A stretch of 64,000 bases of DNA from Nocardia grenadensis NBRC 108939 (GTDB lineage Bacteria; Actinomycetota; Actinomycetes; Mycobacteriales; Mycobacteriaceae). The stretch is from the NCBI RefSeq assembly GCF_001613445.1, contig NZ_BDCJ01000008.1, positions 100,828-164,827 of the forward strand. The letters run 5' to 3'. The position numbers and the translations under genes were made by a program. The notes beneath the pieces are model-generated. The model saw only the letters and a list, made by a program, of their open reading frames with translations, had not been told where the DNA came from and did not search any database. This document shows positions 45,344-53,719 of the stretch, piece after piece. Numbering within the stretch: position 1 is the stretch's first letter; each line of letters begins with the position of its first letter.

Positions 45344-45373
45344 TTGCCGACCTTCGTACTCGCCCGCTATCCT
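45344..45373 (+). promoter_or_regulatory. Promoter of rho (TTGCCG-18-TATCCT)
   Basis: A sigma-A-like pair, -35 TTGCCG at 45344-45349 and -10 TATCCT at 45368-45373, spaced by 18 bases. It begins 15 bases after thrB. It would give a long rho leader of about 260 bases. Confidence 0.5.
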
Positions 45374-45641
45374 GGGCAGGTCCGTACATCGCGCGCATCA
45401 GACGCCGGTGCTTCATCAGGGCAATCGCTCCAGCAGGCTCCAGGCTCGAGCCCTCATGCCATGGGGGTGCCGCGCAGCCACTCAACTGGAATGATCTCTT
45501 CCACCTTTTCCAGCGGTGGCGAAGCACCCGGTCCCGGAGGGGCAGGCGATACGGCTACAAATCCGAGTCCGGCAGCGAGATCGGGCTACGGAACGAACCC
45601 TCGACACAGCACACGGCCATCGAGGGAAGGAAAGGATCTCC
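45374..45641 (+). promoter_or_regulatory. Long 5' leader of rho
   Basis: About 265 bases between the presumed transcription start and rho GTG, with no gene I can support. Rho often represses itself through its own leader in bacteria. The C-rich, weakly structured tract (for example TCTTCCACCTTTTCC around 45498) could carry Rho-loading sites. This is inference only. Confidence 0.35.
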
Positions 45642-47732
45642 GTGACAGATACGGACCTGCTCGCGACACCCGGGGTGGAATCCGACTCCGAACCCTCGGG
45701 CAATCGCGAAAGTGACTCCGGACAGATTTCTTCGAAGATGAGCGAGAACACCGACATCGGATCGGGGCTGACTGGAATGTTGTTGCCGCAGTTGCGCGCA
45801 CTGGCAGGGGAACTCGGAATTCGAGGCACCTCCGGTATGCGCAAGGGTGATCTCATCGCCGCCATCAAGGAAAACCAGGCCGGCAGACCCGCCGCCGCGG
45901 AGCGCAGCACCCGCGCGAAGGCTGCCAAAGAACGTAAAACCGCTGACCAGTCTGCCGAGGCCGGGACCGCGGCGCCTGCCGTCGAGGCCGCGCCCGCCGC
46001 CGCGTCGGCTCCGGCGGTCGAAGCGCCCGCCGCCGACACCGCGGTGAACAAGGACTCCGTGGCCGCGGACAAGGGCAAGCCCGAGCAGGCCGCCACCAAC
46101 GGTTCGGCGACCGCCAACGGCACCGCAGGCACTGCCGCGGACACCGAATCCGGCGCCAAGACCGGCAGAGCCGACAACAAGCCGGCCGAGGGTGCCGAGG
46201 ATTCGGGCCGCGATTCCGGCCAGCGCGGCCGCGGCCGCCAGCGTCGTGGCCGCGACCAGCAGCCCAAGAACGGCGAGCCGGCCGGCGAGGATGCCAAGCA
46301 GCAGGACGGCGCGAAGAGCGACACCGCCAAGCAGCAGGACGGTAAGGACAGCAAGGACGGCAAGGACGGCGAGCAGGGCGAACGCCGTCGCGACCGCAAC
46401 CAGGGCCAGCAGGGTCAGGGCGGCGATCAGCGTGGGTCCGGTGGTAACCGGGGCGGCGGCGATCGCGGTGGCGACGACGAGGAAGGCGGCCGGGGCCGCC
46501 GTGGCCGCCGGTTCCGCGAGCGTCGCCGGGGTCGCGACCGCGACGGCGGCGGCGGTGAATCGCGCGAGCCCGAGATCCGCGAAGACGATGTGCTCCAGCC
46601 GGTCGCGGGCATCCTCGACGTACTGGACAACTACGCGTTCGTGCGGACCTCCGGCTACCTGGCCGGGCCGAACGACGTCTACGTCTCGATGAATCTCGTC
46701 CGCAAGAACGGCCTGCGCCGCGGTGACGCGATCACCGGTGCGGTCCGCGCGCCGCGTGACGGCGAGCAGAGCAACCAGCGGCAGAAGTTCGATCCGCTGG
46801 TGCGGCTGGACACCGTCAACGGCGCCGAAATCGATTCGGCCAAGCGCCGCCCCGATTTCAACAAGCTGACCCCGCTGTACCCGAACCAGCGGCTGCGCCT
46901 GGAAACCCAGCAGAACAAGCTGACCACCCGGGTGATCGATCTGATCATGCCGATCGGTAAGGGCCAGCGTGCGCTGATCGTGTCCCCGCCCAAGGCCGGT
47001 AAGACCACGATCATGCAGGACATCGCCAATGCGATCGCGATCAACAACCCCGAGTGCTACCTCATGGTGGTGCTGGTCGACGAACGTCCCGAAGAAGTCA
47101 CCGATATGCAGCGTTCGGTGAAGGGCGAGGTCATCGCCTCCACCTTCGACCGCCCGCCGTCCGACCACACCTCGGTCGCCGAACTGGCCATCGAGCGGGC
47201 CAAGCGCCTGGTCGAAATGGGCAAGGACGTCGTGGTGCTGCTCGACTCGATCACTCGGCTGGGCCGCGCGTACAACAACTCCTCGCCGGCTTCCGGGCGC
47301 ATCCTGTCCGGTGGTGTCGACTCCACCGCGCTGTACCCGCCCAAGCGGTTCCTCGGCGCGGCGCGCAATATCGAGAACGGCGGTTCGCTCACCATCATCG
47401 CCACCGCCATGGTGGAAACCGGTTCGACCGGTGACACGGTGATCTTCGAGGAGTTCAAGGGCACCGGTAACGCCGAGCTCAAACTGGACCGCAAGATCGC
47501 CGAGCGGCGCGTGTTCCCCGCGGTGGACGTCAACCCGTCCGGTACCCGTAAGGACGAGCTGCTGCTCAACCCGGACGAGGCCGCGGTGCTGCACAAGCTG
47601 CGTCGTGTCCTGTCCGGTCTGGACTCCCACCAGGCGATCGACCTGCTGATCGACCGCCTGCGCAAGAGCAAGAACAACCTGGAGTTCCTGATGCAGGTCT
47701 CCAAGACCGCCCCGGGTGCCCTCGACGAATGA
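45642..47732 (+). CDS. rho: Transcription termination factor Rho
   Basis: 696 residues, far longer than E. coli Rho (419). The N-terminal ~300 residues include a SAP-like Rho-N (LPQLRALAGELGIRGTSGMRKGDLIAAIKE), then a long Ala/Glu/Asp/Gly/Arg-rich insertion (DRGGDDEEGGRGRRGRR) typical of actinobacterial Rho. The OB-fold and RecA-type core follow, with Walker A SPPKAGKTT (Lys454) and GLDSHQAIDLLIDR near the C terminus. It terminates transcripts and limits antisense RNA. The start is GTG 45642 with AAGGAAAGGA upstream. Confidence 0.96.
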   Translation: MTDTDLLATPGVESDSEPSGNRESDSGQISSKMSENTDIGSGLTGMLLPQLRALAGELGIRGTSGMRKGDLIAAIKENQAGRPAAAERSTRAKAAKERKTADQSAEAGTAAPAVEAAPAAASAPAVEAPAADTAVNKDSVAADKGKPEQAATNGSATANGTAGTAADTESGAKTGRADNKPAEGAEDSGRDSGQRGRGRQRRGRDQQPKNGEPAGEDAKQQDGAKSDTAKQQDGKDSKDGKDGEQGERRRDRNQGQQGQGGDQRGSGGNRGGGDRGGDDEEGGRGRRGRRFRERRRGRDRDGGGGESREPEIREDDVLQPVAGILDVLDNYAFVRTSGYLAGPNDVYVSMNLVRKNGLRRGDAITGAVRAPRDGEQSNQRQKFDPLVRLDTVNGAEIDSAKRRPDFNKLTPLYPNQRLRLETQQNKLTTRVIDLIMPIGKGQRALIVSPPKAGKTTIMQDIANAIAINNPECYLMVVLVDERPEEVTDMQRSVKGEVIASTFDRPPSDHTSVAELAIERAKRLVEMGKDVVVLLDSITRLGRAYNNSSPASGRILSGGVDSTALYPPKRFLGAARNIENGGSLTIIATAMVETGSTGDTVIFEEFKGTGNAELKLDRKIAERRVFPAVDVNPSGTRKDELLLNPDEAAVLHKLRRVLSGLDSHQAIDLLIDRLRKSKNNLEFLMQVSKTAPGALDE

Positions 47733-47745
47733 GCTGTGCCTGTTC

Positions 47746-47799
47746 GCGGCGCCTTGGGCGCCGCGGGCCCGAGGCCCCTGAGGTCCCTTTAAGGGCCTC
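47746..47799. repeat. Tandem hairpins downstream of rho (related to the 50.7-kb repeats)
   Basis: GCGGCGCC-ttg-GGCGCCGC at 47746-47764 is a perfect 8-bp hairpin. GAGGCCC at 47771-47777 pairs with GGGCCTC at 47793-47799. The first hairpin matches the central GCGGCGCC-tgc-GGCGCCGC of the repeat at 50671-50730, and the following ...GAGG...CCTTT...GCCTCGC tract is similar. Confidence 0.5.
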
Positions 47800-47810
47800 G
47801 CCGGACTCGG

Positions 47811-47853
47811 CACCGAGCGGGTCGACCCTTTCCGAAGGTCGACCCGCTCGGTG
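47811..47853 (+). terminator. Strong hairpin terminator after rho
   Basis: CACCGAGCGGGTCGACC at 47811-47827 pairs perfectly with GGTCGACCCGCTCGGTG at 47837-47853 (17 bp, loop of nine), about 80 bases after the rho stop. It is followed by GTTTCC. Confidence 0.75.
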
Positions 47854-47968
47854 GTTTCCGGGGGCGTGATCCGCTGGTCTGTTGCGGAGGTGGCGTAGGG
47901 GTGGGTCACCGCGAGGCCCGGAACAAATCCCGGGGTGGGGGCGTTTCAGCAGGCATCGGTGGTTCTGG

Positions 47969-47974
47969 CATACT
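47969..47974 (+). promoter_or_regulatory. Possible -10 (CATACT) of rpmE
   Basis: CATACT preceded by TGG, with a weak TTTCAG 19 bases upstream. It would leave a leader of about 105 bases before rpmE. Weak evidence. Confidence 0.3.
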
Positions 47975-48085
47975 GGGCCGCCGTGCGTCTGCGAATCGCG
48001 CAGACAATCCCGCCTGAAGTCGGTTCCGGTTCACGTTCGGCGCAGATGCCCGAGCGACCCGGCGACCAATATCGAGAGGACACCC

Positions 48086-48313
48086 ATGAAGGCAGGAATT
48101 CACCCGACCTACGTCGACACCACGGTGGTCTGCGGTTGCGGTAATACCTTCCAGACCCGCTCCACCAAGGAATCGGGACACATCACCGTCGAGGTCTGCT
48201 CGCAGTGCCATCCGTTCTACACCGGCAAGCAGAAGATCCTGGACACCGGTGGTCGCGTGGCCCGCTTCGAGGCCCGCTACGGCAAGCGTGCCAAGAAGGC
48301 CGACGCCAACTAG
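48086..48313 (+). CDS. rpmE: 50S ribosomal protein L31 (zinc-binding form)
   Basis: 75 residues with the four zinc cysteines of the C+ form: Cys16, Cys18, Cys38 and Cys41 (CGCGNTF and VCSQCHPF). The C-minus paralogue used under zinc starvation would lack them. ATG 48086 has GAGAGGA upstream. It sits between rho and prfA, the mycobacterial order, and is followed by an excellent terminator. Confidence 0.97.
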   Translation: MKAGIHPTYVDTTVVCGCGNTFQTRSTKESGHITVEVCSQCHPFYTGKQKILDTGGRVARFEARYGKRAKKADAN

Positions 48314-48319
48314 CTTTTC

Positions 48320-48365
48320 CGCCAACGCCCGGTCCTGCAGTCGCAGGCCGGGCGTTGGCGTTTTT
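48320..48365 (+). terminator. Intrinsic terminator of rpmE
   Basis: CGCCAACGCCCGG at 48320-48332 pairs with CCGGGCGTTGGCG at 48348-48360, with an inner CCTGC/GCAGG stem, followed by TTTTTG. This is the clearest intrinsic terminator in the window. Confidence 0.92.
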
Positions 48366-48408
48366 GTGCCCTCCCTTCCCCGCGTCGCCCTGAGTAGGAG
48401 CCACGTTC

Positions 48409-49485
48409 ATGGCCGAGAAAACCGCGCCGTCCGCGATCGACGATGTGCTGGCCGAATACGCCGGACTGGAAACCCAGCTGGCGGATCCGTCCCTGCACAA
48501 CGACCCGGACGCCGCGCGGCGAGTTGGGAAGAGGTTCGCCGAGCTGGCCCCGGTGATGACCACCTACCGGAAACTCACCGCCACCCGCGACGACCTCGAA
48601 GCTGCTCGGGAACTGGCCGCCGACGACCCGGCGTTCGCCGCCGAGGTCCCCGGACTCGAGGAACAACTCGAAGAACTCGAGAAACAACTCGCCGATCTAC
48701 TCGCCCCCCGCGACCCGCACGACGGCGACGATGTGGTGCTGGAGGTGAAATCCGGCGAAGGCGGTGAGGAGTCGGCCCTGTTCGCCGCCGACCTGGCCCG
48801 CATGTACGTCCGCTACGCCGAACGGCGCGGCTGGAAAGTCGAGATTCTCGATGCCGCCGTCTCCGACCTCGGCGGCTACAAGGAAGCGACACTCTCCATC
48901 AAGAGCCGCGACGCCGCCCGCGACGGTGTGTGGTCGCGTTTCAAATTCGAAGGCGGCGTGCACCGGGTGCAGCGGGTGCCGGTCACCGAATCGCAGGGTC
49001 GTGTCCACACCTCGGCCGCCGGCGTCCTCATCTACCCCGAACCGGACGAGGTCGAAGAAGTGCAGATCGACGAAAGCGATCTGCGTATCGACGTCTACCG
49101 CTCCTCCGGCAAGGGCGGCCAGGGCGTCAACACCACCGACTCGGCGGTCCGCATCACCCACCTGCCCTCCGGAATCGTCGTCACCTGCCAGAACGAGCGA
49201 TCACAGCTGCAGAACAAAGCCCGCGCCATGCAGGTCCTGGCCGCCCGCCTGCAGGCCCTGGCCGAGGAACAGGCCGAGCAGGAAGCCGCGGAGGGCCGGG
49301 CCGGGCAGATCCGTACGGTCGACCGCTCCGAACGCATCCGCACCTACAACTTCCCGGAAAACCGCATCGCCGACCACCGCATCGGTTACAAAGCCCATAA
49401 CCTCGACGCGGTTCTCAACGGCGAAATGGACGCCCTGCTGGACGCCCTGGCCACCGCCGACCGCGCGGCCCGCATGGCCGAGTAG
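48409..49485 (+). CDS. prfA: Peptide chain release factor 1
   Basis: 358 residues: a helical N-terminal domain, a codon-recognition region near residues 185-195, and the catalytic GGQ at 236-238 ([13 protein letters not shown]). It hydrolyses peptidyl-tRNA at UAA/UAG. The next gene prmC encodes the enzyme that methylates Gln238, so substrate and modifier are neighbours, as is common. Confidence 0.96.
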   Translation: MAEKTAPSAIDDVLAEYAGLETQLADPSLHNDPDAARRVGKRFAELAPVMTTYRKLTATRDDLEAARELAADDPAFAAEVPGLEEQLEELEKQLADLLAPRDPHDGDDVVLEVKSGEGGEESALFAADLARMYVRYAERRGWKVEILDAAVSDLGGYKEATLSIKSRDAARDGVWSRFKFEGGVHRVQRVPVTESQGRVHTSAAGVLIYPEPDEVEEVQIDESDLRIDVYRSSGKGGQGVNTTDSAVRITHLPSGIVVTCQNERSQLQNKARAMQVLAARLQALAEEQAEQEAAEGRAGQIRTVDRSERIRTYNFPENRIADHRIGYKAHNLDAVLNGEMDALLDALATADRAARMAE

Positions 49486-49642
49486 CAACACTTGACGAGC
49501 AGGCCCACAATCCCGCCTTCACCGGTAAGTCCGTAGCCGGATTTCCGGCGTGACCGCACCGCCGAAGGTCGCGAGCACGACCTGACCTCCACGAACCGCC
49601 CTCTCTTCGACCCCGCGTCCGCCGACCCGCAAGAATGGCACG

Positions 49643-50518
49643 GTGACCCGCGTTCAGCTCCGCCCTGTGCTCGCCGAAGCGATGGAAGTTCTCGATGCGG
49701 CCGGAGTGCCCAGCCCGCGCGTCGATGCCGAGCAGCTGGCCGCGCATGTATTGGGTGTGGAGCGATCCCGGCTGCTGCTGAACCCGTTGATCGGGGCCGA
49801 GCAGCTCGCCGATTATCGGGTGCTGGTGGCCCGTCGCGCGGAACGGGTGCCACTGCAGCATCTGACCGGACGTTCGTTCATGGGTGAGATCGATCTCGCC
49901 GTGGGCCCCGGCGTTTTCGTACCCCGGCCAGAGACCGAGTTGCTCTTCGCCTGGGCGCTCGCCCACCTCGCGGCGGTCCGCCACGATCACACGCCGGTGG
50001 TGGTGGACCTCTGCACGGGTTCGGGGGCGCTCGCGCTGGCGGTGGCGCACGCTCGACCCGATGCCGATGTGCACGCGGTGGAATTGGACCCCGAGGCACT
50101 GATCTGGGCCCGCCGCAATGCCGAACAGTGCACCGCCGACGGTGATGCCCCGATCACCCTGCACCACGACGACGTGACCGACCCGTATCTGCTCACCGAA
50201 CTCGACGGTTACGTCGACCTCGTCGTCGCCAACCCGCCCTATATCCCGGACGGCGCCGAACTGTCCCCCGAGGTGGCCGGCCACGACCCGCACCGCGCCC
50301 TGTTCGGCGGCCCCGACGGTCTCGACGTGATCCGCCCCCTGGTACCGCTCATCGGCCGCCTGCTCCGGCCCGGCGGGGGAGCGGCGATCGAGCACGACGA
50401 CAGCAACGGTGGGGAACTCGCGCGCCTACTGGCGGCGGACGGGCGGTTCACCGAAATCGTGGAGCACCCGGATCTGGCCGGGAAGCCACGGTTTGTGGCG
50501 GCCGTCCATACGAGCTGA
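49643..50518 (+). CDS. prmC: Release factor glutamine methyltransferase
   Basis: 291 residues: a helical N-terminal domain (LRPVLAEAMEVLDAAGVPSPRVDAEQLAAHVLG), SAM motif VVDLCTGSGALALAVA and catalytic NPPY at 197-200. It methylates the GGQ glutamine of release factors. The start is GTG 49643. 157 bases separate it from prfA with no gene between. Confidence 0.93.
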   Translation: MTRVQLRPVLAEAMEVLDAAGVPSPRVDAEQLAAHVLGVERSRLLLNPLIGAEQLADYRVLVARRAERVPLQHLTGRSFMGEIDLAVGPGVFVPRPETELLFAWALAHLAAVRHDHTPVVVDLCTGSGALALAVAHARPDADVHAVELDPEALIWARRNAEQCTADGDAPITLHHDDVTDPYLLTELDGYVDLVVANPPYIPDGAELSPEVAGHDPHRALFGGPDGLDVIRPLVPLIGRLLRPGGGAAIEHDDSNGGELARLLAADGRFTEIVEHPDLAGKPRFVAAVHTS

Positions 50519-50670
50519 CAGACACTATTCGCGGCCGTCCGAACGCCCACCTCCTGGCAGCTGGGCCTATTGTCCGGCGCAGGGCTTGCCGGCGTCCCCG
50601 CGCACAGGCGTCCACATTCGGAACCTGGTGCGGACATACCGGCCGAGCCAGGACATGTGGGTTCGCTCGT

Positions 50671-50730
50671 GAGGTCCTGTGTTTCTCGGCGGCGCCTGCG
50701 GCGCCGCAGGGTCGAGACCAAGAGGACCTC
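50671..50730. repeat. Nested palindromic repeat, copy A
   Basis: Outer arms GAGGTCCT (50671-50678) and AGGACCTC (50723-50730) are perfect complements. Inside, TCTCG (50684-50688) pairs with CGAGA (50713-50717). At the centre GCGGCGCC-tgc-GGCGCCGC (50689-50707) forms an 8-bp hairpin. The right side reads GAGACCAAGAGGACCTC. Confidence 0.65.
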
Positions 50731-50875
50731 AACCCTTTGAGAGCGCCTCGCAACACTCGACTTATGTGGGCCGGGTCGGCATTCGATGTCCTGGTCGGAT
50801 GCTGACCTCCACGCCAGGTGGGGCCTGTATCCGATCCTTTCGCGATGGCCAGTACGCTCCGGCGCCGAGTCTTGC

Positions 50876-50978
50876 GAGGCCCTGAGAGGGGCGCGGGCCG
50901 TCCCGTCGTTCAGCGTCCGAAGTGCATGCGCCGAAGGCGCGAGTCTCGGGCGCTGAACGACGGGACCAAGGGGCCCTC
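50876..50978. repeat. Nested palindromic repeat, copy B
   Basis: GTCCCGTCGTTCAGCG (50900-50915) pairs perfectly with CGCTGAACGACGGGAC (50951-50966). Outside, GAGGCCC (50876-50882) faces GGGCCCTC (50971-50978), nearly complementary. At the centre is GCGCC-gaa-GGCGC (50928-50940). The right side GGGACCAAGGGGCCCTC parallels copy A (GAGACCAAGAGGACCTC), so the two share architecture and a consensus. Confidence 0.65.
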
Positions 50979-50985
50979 GCCCCCG

Positions 50986-51002
50986 CCCCGCCGAAGGCGG
51001 GG
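50986..51002. terminator. GC hairpin before tsaC
   Basis: CCCCGCC-gaa-GGCGGGG forms a perfect 7-bp hairpin ending four bases before the tsaC -10 element. It may end incoming transcripts. No U-run. Confidence 0.4.
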
Positions 51003-51005
51003 CCA

Positions 51006-51011
51006 TACCAT
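51006..51011 (+). promoter_or_regulatory. -10 element TACCAT of tsaC
   Basis: TACCAT with seven bases to GTG 51019, the same spacing as at the HIT, AraC, atpI and cobO genes. This favours GTG 51019 over the in-frame GTG 51013. Confidence 0.5.
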
Positions 51012-51018
51012 TGTGCGC

Positions 51019-51684
51019 GTGAGTACCGTCTACGACTGCGCCGATCCCGACTCGCGCGCCGCCGGCCTGGCCGCGGCTACCAGTGCTCTGAGATCGGGGC
51101 GGTTGGTCGTAGTGCCCACCGATACGGTTTACGGCCTGGCTGCCGACGCGTTCGATTCCGCTGCTGTCGCGTCGTTGCTGGCGGCCAAGGGCCGGGGGCG
51201 GGATATGCCGGTGCCGGTGCTGGTGGGTTCATGGAACACGATCGACGGACTGGTGTTCTCGGTGCGGCCGCAGGCCCGTGAACTGATCCGGGCGTTCTGG
51301 CCCGGTGGTCTGAGTATCGTTGTGCAGCAGGCTCCTTCGCTGTCCTGGGATCTCGGCGAGGCACGTGGCACGGTGATGCTGCGGATGCCGTTGCATCCGG
51401 TGGCGCTGGAGTTGTTGCAGGAGGTGGGTCCACTGGCGGTGTCCAGCGCCAATATCTCCGGTAGGCCTCCGGCCGAGAATGTGTCGCAGGCGCGGGAGCA
51501 GCTCGGCACCCAGGTGGGGGTGTTCCTGGACGGCGGTCCGGCCCAGCACGCGAAGCCGTCCACCATTGTCGATCTCACCGCCGATCAACCGCGGGTCCTG
51601 CGCGCGGGCGCGGTACCGACCGAGGCGGTCGCCGAGGTGCTGGGAGTCACCGCCGAGTCGTTGATCGGGTCCGTTGCGCGGTGA
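51019..51684 (+). CDS. tsaC: L-threonylcarbamoyladenylate synthase (Sua5/YciO/YrdC family)
   Basis: 221 residues: VVPTDTVYGLAADAFDSAAVASLLAAKGRGRDMPVPVLV, FWPGGLSIVVQ, RMPLHPVALELL, SSANISGRPPAENV and HAKPSTIVDL, the full Sua5/YrdC core without a C-terminal Sua5 domain. It makes threonylcarbamoyl-AMP from threonine, bicarbonate and ATP for the t6A37 tRNA modification. It occupies the Rv1301-like position between prmC and wecA. Confidence 0.93.
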   Translation: MSTVYDCADPDSRAAGLAAATSALRSGRLVVVPTDTVYGLAADAFDSAAVASLLAAKGRGRDMPVPVLVGSWNTIDGLVFSVRPQARELIRAFWPGGLSIVVQQAPSLSWDLGEARGTVMLRMPLHPVALELLQEVGPLAVSSANISGRPPAENVSQAREQLGTQVGVFLDGGPAQHAKPSTIVDLTADQPRVLRAGAVPTEAVAEVLGVTAESLIGSVAR

Positions 51685-51745
51685 ATGCAGCGGCTTCGAT
51701 GAGGGTTCGGGCGGTATCCCCGGTCGCGGGGCGGTGGTCGGCGCG

Positions 51746-52912
51746 ATGACCGGTTACGGTGCGGTCGTCCCGCTACGTGAGCTCCTGCTGGTGTTGTTGA
51801 TCTCGGCGGTGGTGACCTTTCTGGCCACCGGCGGCATCCGGACACTGGCGATCGGGTTCGGCGCGGTGGCTATTCCGCGTGATCGCGATGTGCACGTGAA
51901 GCCGATCCCGCGGATGGGCGGGGTGGGTATGTACATCGGTGTGGTGGCAGCCGTTTTGTTCGCTCATCAGTTGCCGGCGCTGCGCCGCGGCTTCGATTAC
52001 CGGCCCGATATCGCCGCCGTGCTCGTCGCGGCGACGATCATCGTCGGTGTCGGGATCGTGGACGACCGCTGGGGTCTGGACGCGCTCACCAAATTCGCCG
52101 GTCAGGTCACTGCCGCCGGGGTGATGGCGGTAATGGGCCTGGGCTGGTACCTGATCTACGACCCGTTCAACAACAGCACCGTCGTCCTCGACGGCTTGCA
52201 GGGCGGTCTGGTCACCGTCGCGGTCGCGGTGACCCTGATCAATGCCATGAATTTCGTCGACGGCCTGGACGGGCTGGCCGCCGGCCTGGGCTTGATCGCT
52301 TCGTTCGCGGTGTTCGCGTTCGCGGTCGGCCTGCTCACCGAACAGGGCGGTTCGGTGGACAGCTATCCACCCGCGCTGCTGGCCGCCGCCATGGCCGGGG
52401 CCTGTCTCGGGTTCCTGCCGCACAATTTCTCGCCGGCCCGGATCTTCATGGGTGATTCGGGATCCATGCTGATCGGGTTGGTGCTGGCCGCCGTGTCGAC
52501 CAGCGCGTCCGGCCGGATCCCGCTGCAGGGTTACGGGCCGCGCGATATCGTCGGCCTGCTCTCGCCGCTGCTGCTGGTCGGTGCGGTGATGTTCATTCCG
52601 GTACTGGACCTGCTGCTGGCGATCGTGCGCCGGGTGCGGGCCGGGGTCAGTTTCTCCACGCCCGACAAGATGCATCTGCACCACCGGCTGCTGCAGATCG
52701 GGCATTCGCAGCGCCGGGTGGTACTGGTGATCTATCTGTGGGTCGGCATCCTCGCGTTCGGCGCGGTCGGCACTTCGGTGATGGACCGCCGGGTGGTGGT
52801 ACTGATGATGGCCGCCGGTCTCCTGTTCGCACTGGTCGTTACCGCTGTCCCGGGGTTGTGGCGGCGGCAGGCGCGCCGGGACGCGGCGGGCTCGGTTTCC
52901 GACTCCGGGTAG
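51746..52912 (+). CDS. wecA: UDP-GlcNAc:decaprenyl-phosphate GlcNAc-1-phosphate transferase (WecA/Rfe family)
   Basis: 388 residues with about 11 membrane helices and the MraY/WecA catalytic motifs: DRDVHVKPIPRMGG, VDDRWGLD, NFVDGLDGLAAG, FMGDSGSML and the HLHHRLL loop. It starts synthesis of the arabinogalactan linker by attaching GlcNAc-1-phosphate to decaprenyl phosphate; this role is inferred from the mycobacterial orthologue position. ATG 51746 is preferred. Its TAG stop forms part of the -10 of the next gene. Confidence 0.92.
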   Translation: MTGYGAVVPLRELLLVLLISAVVTFLATGGIRTLAIGFGAVAIPRDRDVHVKPIPRMGGVGMYIGVVAAVLFAHQLPALRRGFDYRPDIAAVLVAATIIVGVGIVDDRWGLDALTKFAGQVTAAGVMAVMGLGWYLIYDPFNNSTVVLDGLQGGLVTVAVAVTLINAMNFVDGLDGLAAGLGLIASFAVFAFAVGLLTEQGGSVDSYPPALLAAAMAGACLGFLPHNFSPARIFMGDSGSMLIGLVLAAVSTSASGRIPLQGYGPRDIVGLLSPLLLVGAVMFIPVLDLLLAIVRRVRAGVSFSTPDKMHLHHRLLQIGHSQRRVVLVIYLWVGILAFGAVGTSVMDRRVVVLMMAAGLLFALVVTAVPGLWRRQARRDAAGSVSDSG

Positions 52913-52915
52913 AGT
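52910..52915 (+). promoter_or_regulatory. -10 element TAGAGT of atpI, overlapping the wecA stop
   Basis: The wecA stop TAG is the first half of TAGAGT, and seven bases later comes GTG 52923. The spacing fits a leaderless start for atpI. Confidence 0.5.
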
Positions 52916-52922
52916 TCGGGCC

Positions 52923-53390
52923 GTGTCCACGAGTTCTGCCGGCCCCAGCACCCCCGACAGCGCCGATGCCCCGCTCCGCGCGGCCCTGCGCTACGGACTG
53001 ATCGGTCTGGTCGTTTTGACGGCGTCGGCGGCGGCGATCGCGACCGCTCTGGCCGGAACCCCCGGACTGTGGGGTGCGCTGCTGGGCGCCGCGATCGGTG
53101 GCGGCTTCATCCTGACCACGGCGGTGGTCGTGCTGCTCGGCGCGAAACTACCGCCGTCCACCGCCGGGCTGATAATGCTGGTCAGCTGGGTCGGGAAGCT
53201 GCTGGTGGCGCTGATCGTGGTCGCCGTTCTGCAACGGTTCGAGTTCTATGACCGAGTCGCGCTGTTCCTGACCGTCGTGGGGGCCCTGGTCATCGTTCTG
53301 GGAGCCGAAACGTACGGTGTATTGCGACAGAAAGTCCCCTATGTAACTGTCCCTGAGCGGGGCGGAAAAGAGGACCCTGACCAGGGCTGA
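52923..53390 (+). CDS. atpI: AtpI-like membrane protein (ATP synthase I)
   Basis: 155 residues with four hydrophobic helices (YGLIGLVVLTASAAAIATALAG, WGALLGAAIGGGFILTTAVVVLLG, AGLIMLVSWVGKLLVALIVVAVL, VALFLTVVGALVIVLGAE) and a polar C terminus. It takes the place of Rv1303 before atpB in mycobacteria. AtpI proteins assist assembly of the c-ring or carry cations; the precise role here is unknown. The start is GTG 52923. Confidence 0.82.
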   Translation: MSTSSAGPSTPDSADAPLRAALRYGLIGLVVLTASAAAIATALAGTPGLWGALLGAAIGGGFILTTAVVVLLGAKLPPSTAGLIMLVSWVGKLLVALIVVAVLQRFEFYDRVALFLTVVGALVIVLGAETYGVLRQKVPYVTVPERGGKEDPDQG

Positions 53391-53397
53391 CCAGGTT

Positions 53398-53447
53398 CTA
53401 CGACAATTTGTCGTAGGTTACATCGCCCCCGCTACACGTTGTCGTAG
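53398..53447. promoter_or_regulatory. Candidate BlaI-family operator upstream of atpB
   Basis: CTACGACAA-T-TTGTCGTAG at 53398-53416 is a perfect inverted repeat (nine-base arms), and a further TTGTCGTAG half-site lies at 53439-53447. I recall that in M. tuberculosis the BlaI-type repressor Rv1846c binds upstream of the ATP synthase operon. The TACGACA/TGTCGTA arms resemble such sites, so this is a good candidate, but I cannot compare it with a database. Confidence 0.55.
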
Positions 53448-53467
53448 TTCTCTTGGTAAAGTATTGG
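53439..53467 (+). promoter_or_regulatory. Possible atp operon promoter overlapping the half-site
   Basis: TTGTCG at 53439-53444 and TATTGG at 53462-53467 are spaced by 17 bases. The -35 lies inside the TTGTCGTAG half-site, which would explain repression by steric overlap. The -10 is poor, so this is tentative. A leader of about 245 bases to atpB would result. Confidence 0.3.
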
Positions 53468-53719
53468 TAAGCAAGCGACTAAGCCAGGGGTGCCGACCCG
53501 GCCCTACCAGCTACCGCTATGCTACTGCCGTGCCGTGCTCGTAAAGGGTTCGGTTCTGCATGTCGACGATGTCGCCGACACACGTACAGACGCCAGCGCG
53601 GATCGCCGCTACAGCTGCTGACGACCTCGAGCCGACCTCAGTCGACCCACATTGATCGTCAATGTCCGATCGAACCGCGGGAGCGAAAACTTCCCGCGGC
53701 CCGAACACGGGAGAGAACG

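Larger units (their letters stand above)
50519..51018. other. 500-bp intergenic region carrying nested palindromic repeats
   Basis: No open frame here resembles a protein. The region holds two large inverted repeats (50671-50730 and 50876-50978) and a GC hairpin at 50986-51002 just before the tsaC promoter. The rest (50519-50670 and 50731-50875) shows nothing I can identify. Confidence 0.5.

Noticed and set aside
45555..47909. Very long minus-strand open frame opposite rho
   Set aside because: It mirrors the G/C-rich third positions of rho, and its protein is low-complexity with no domain.
53519..53719. Upstream ATG of the atpB frame at 53519
   Set aside because: It would add about 67 Arg-rich residues with no match to subunit a and no ribosome-binding site.
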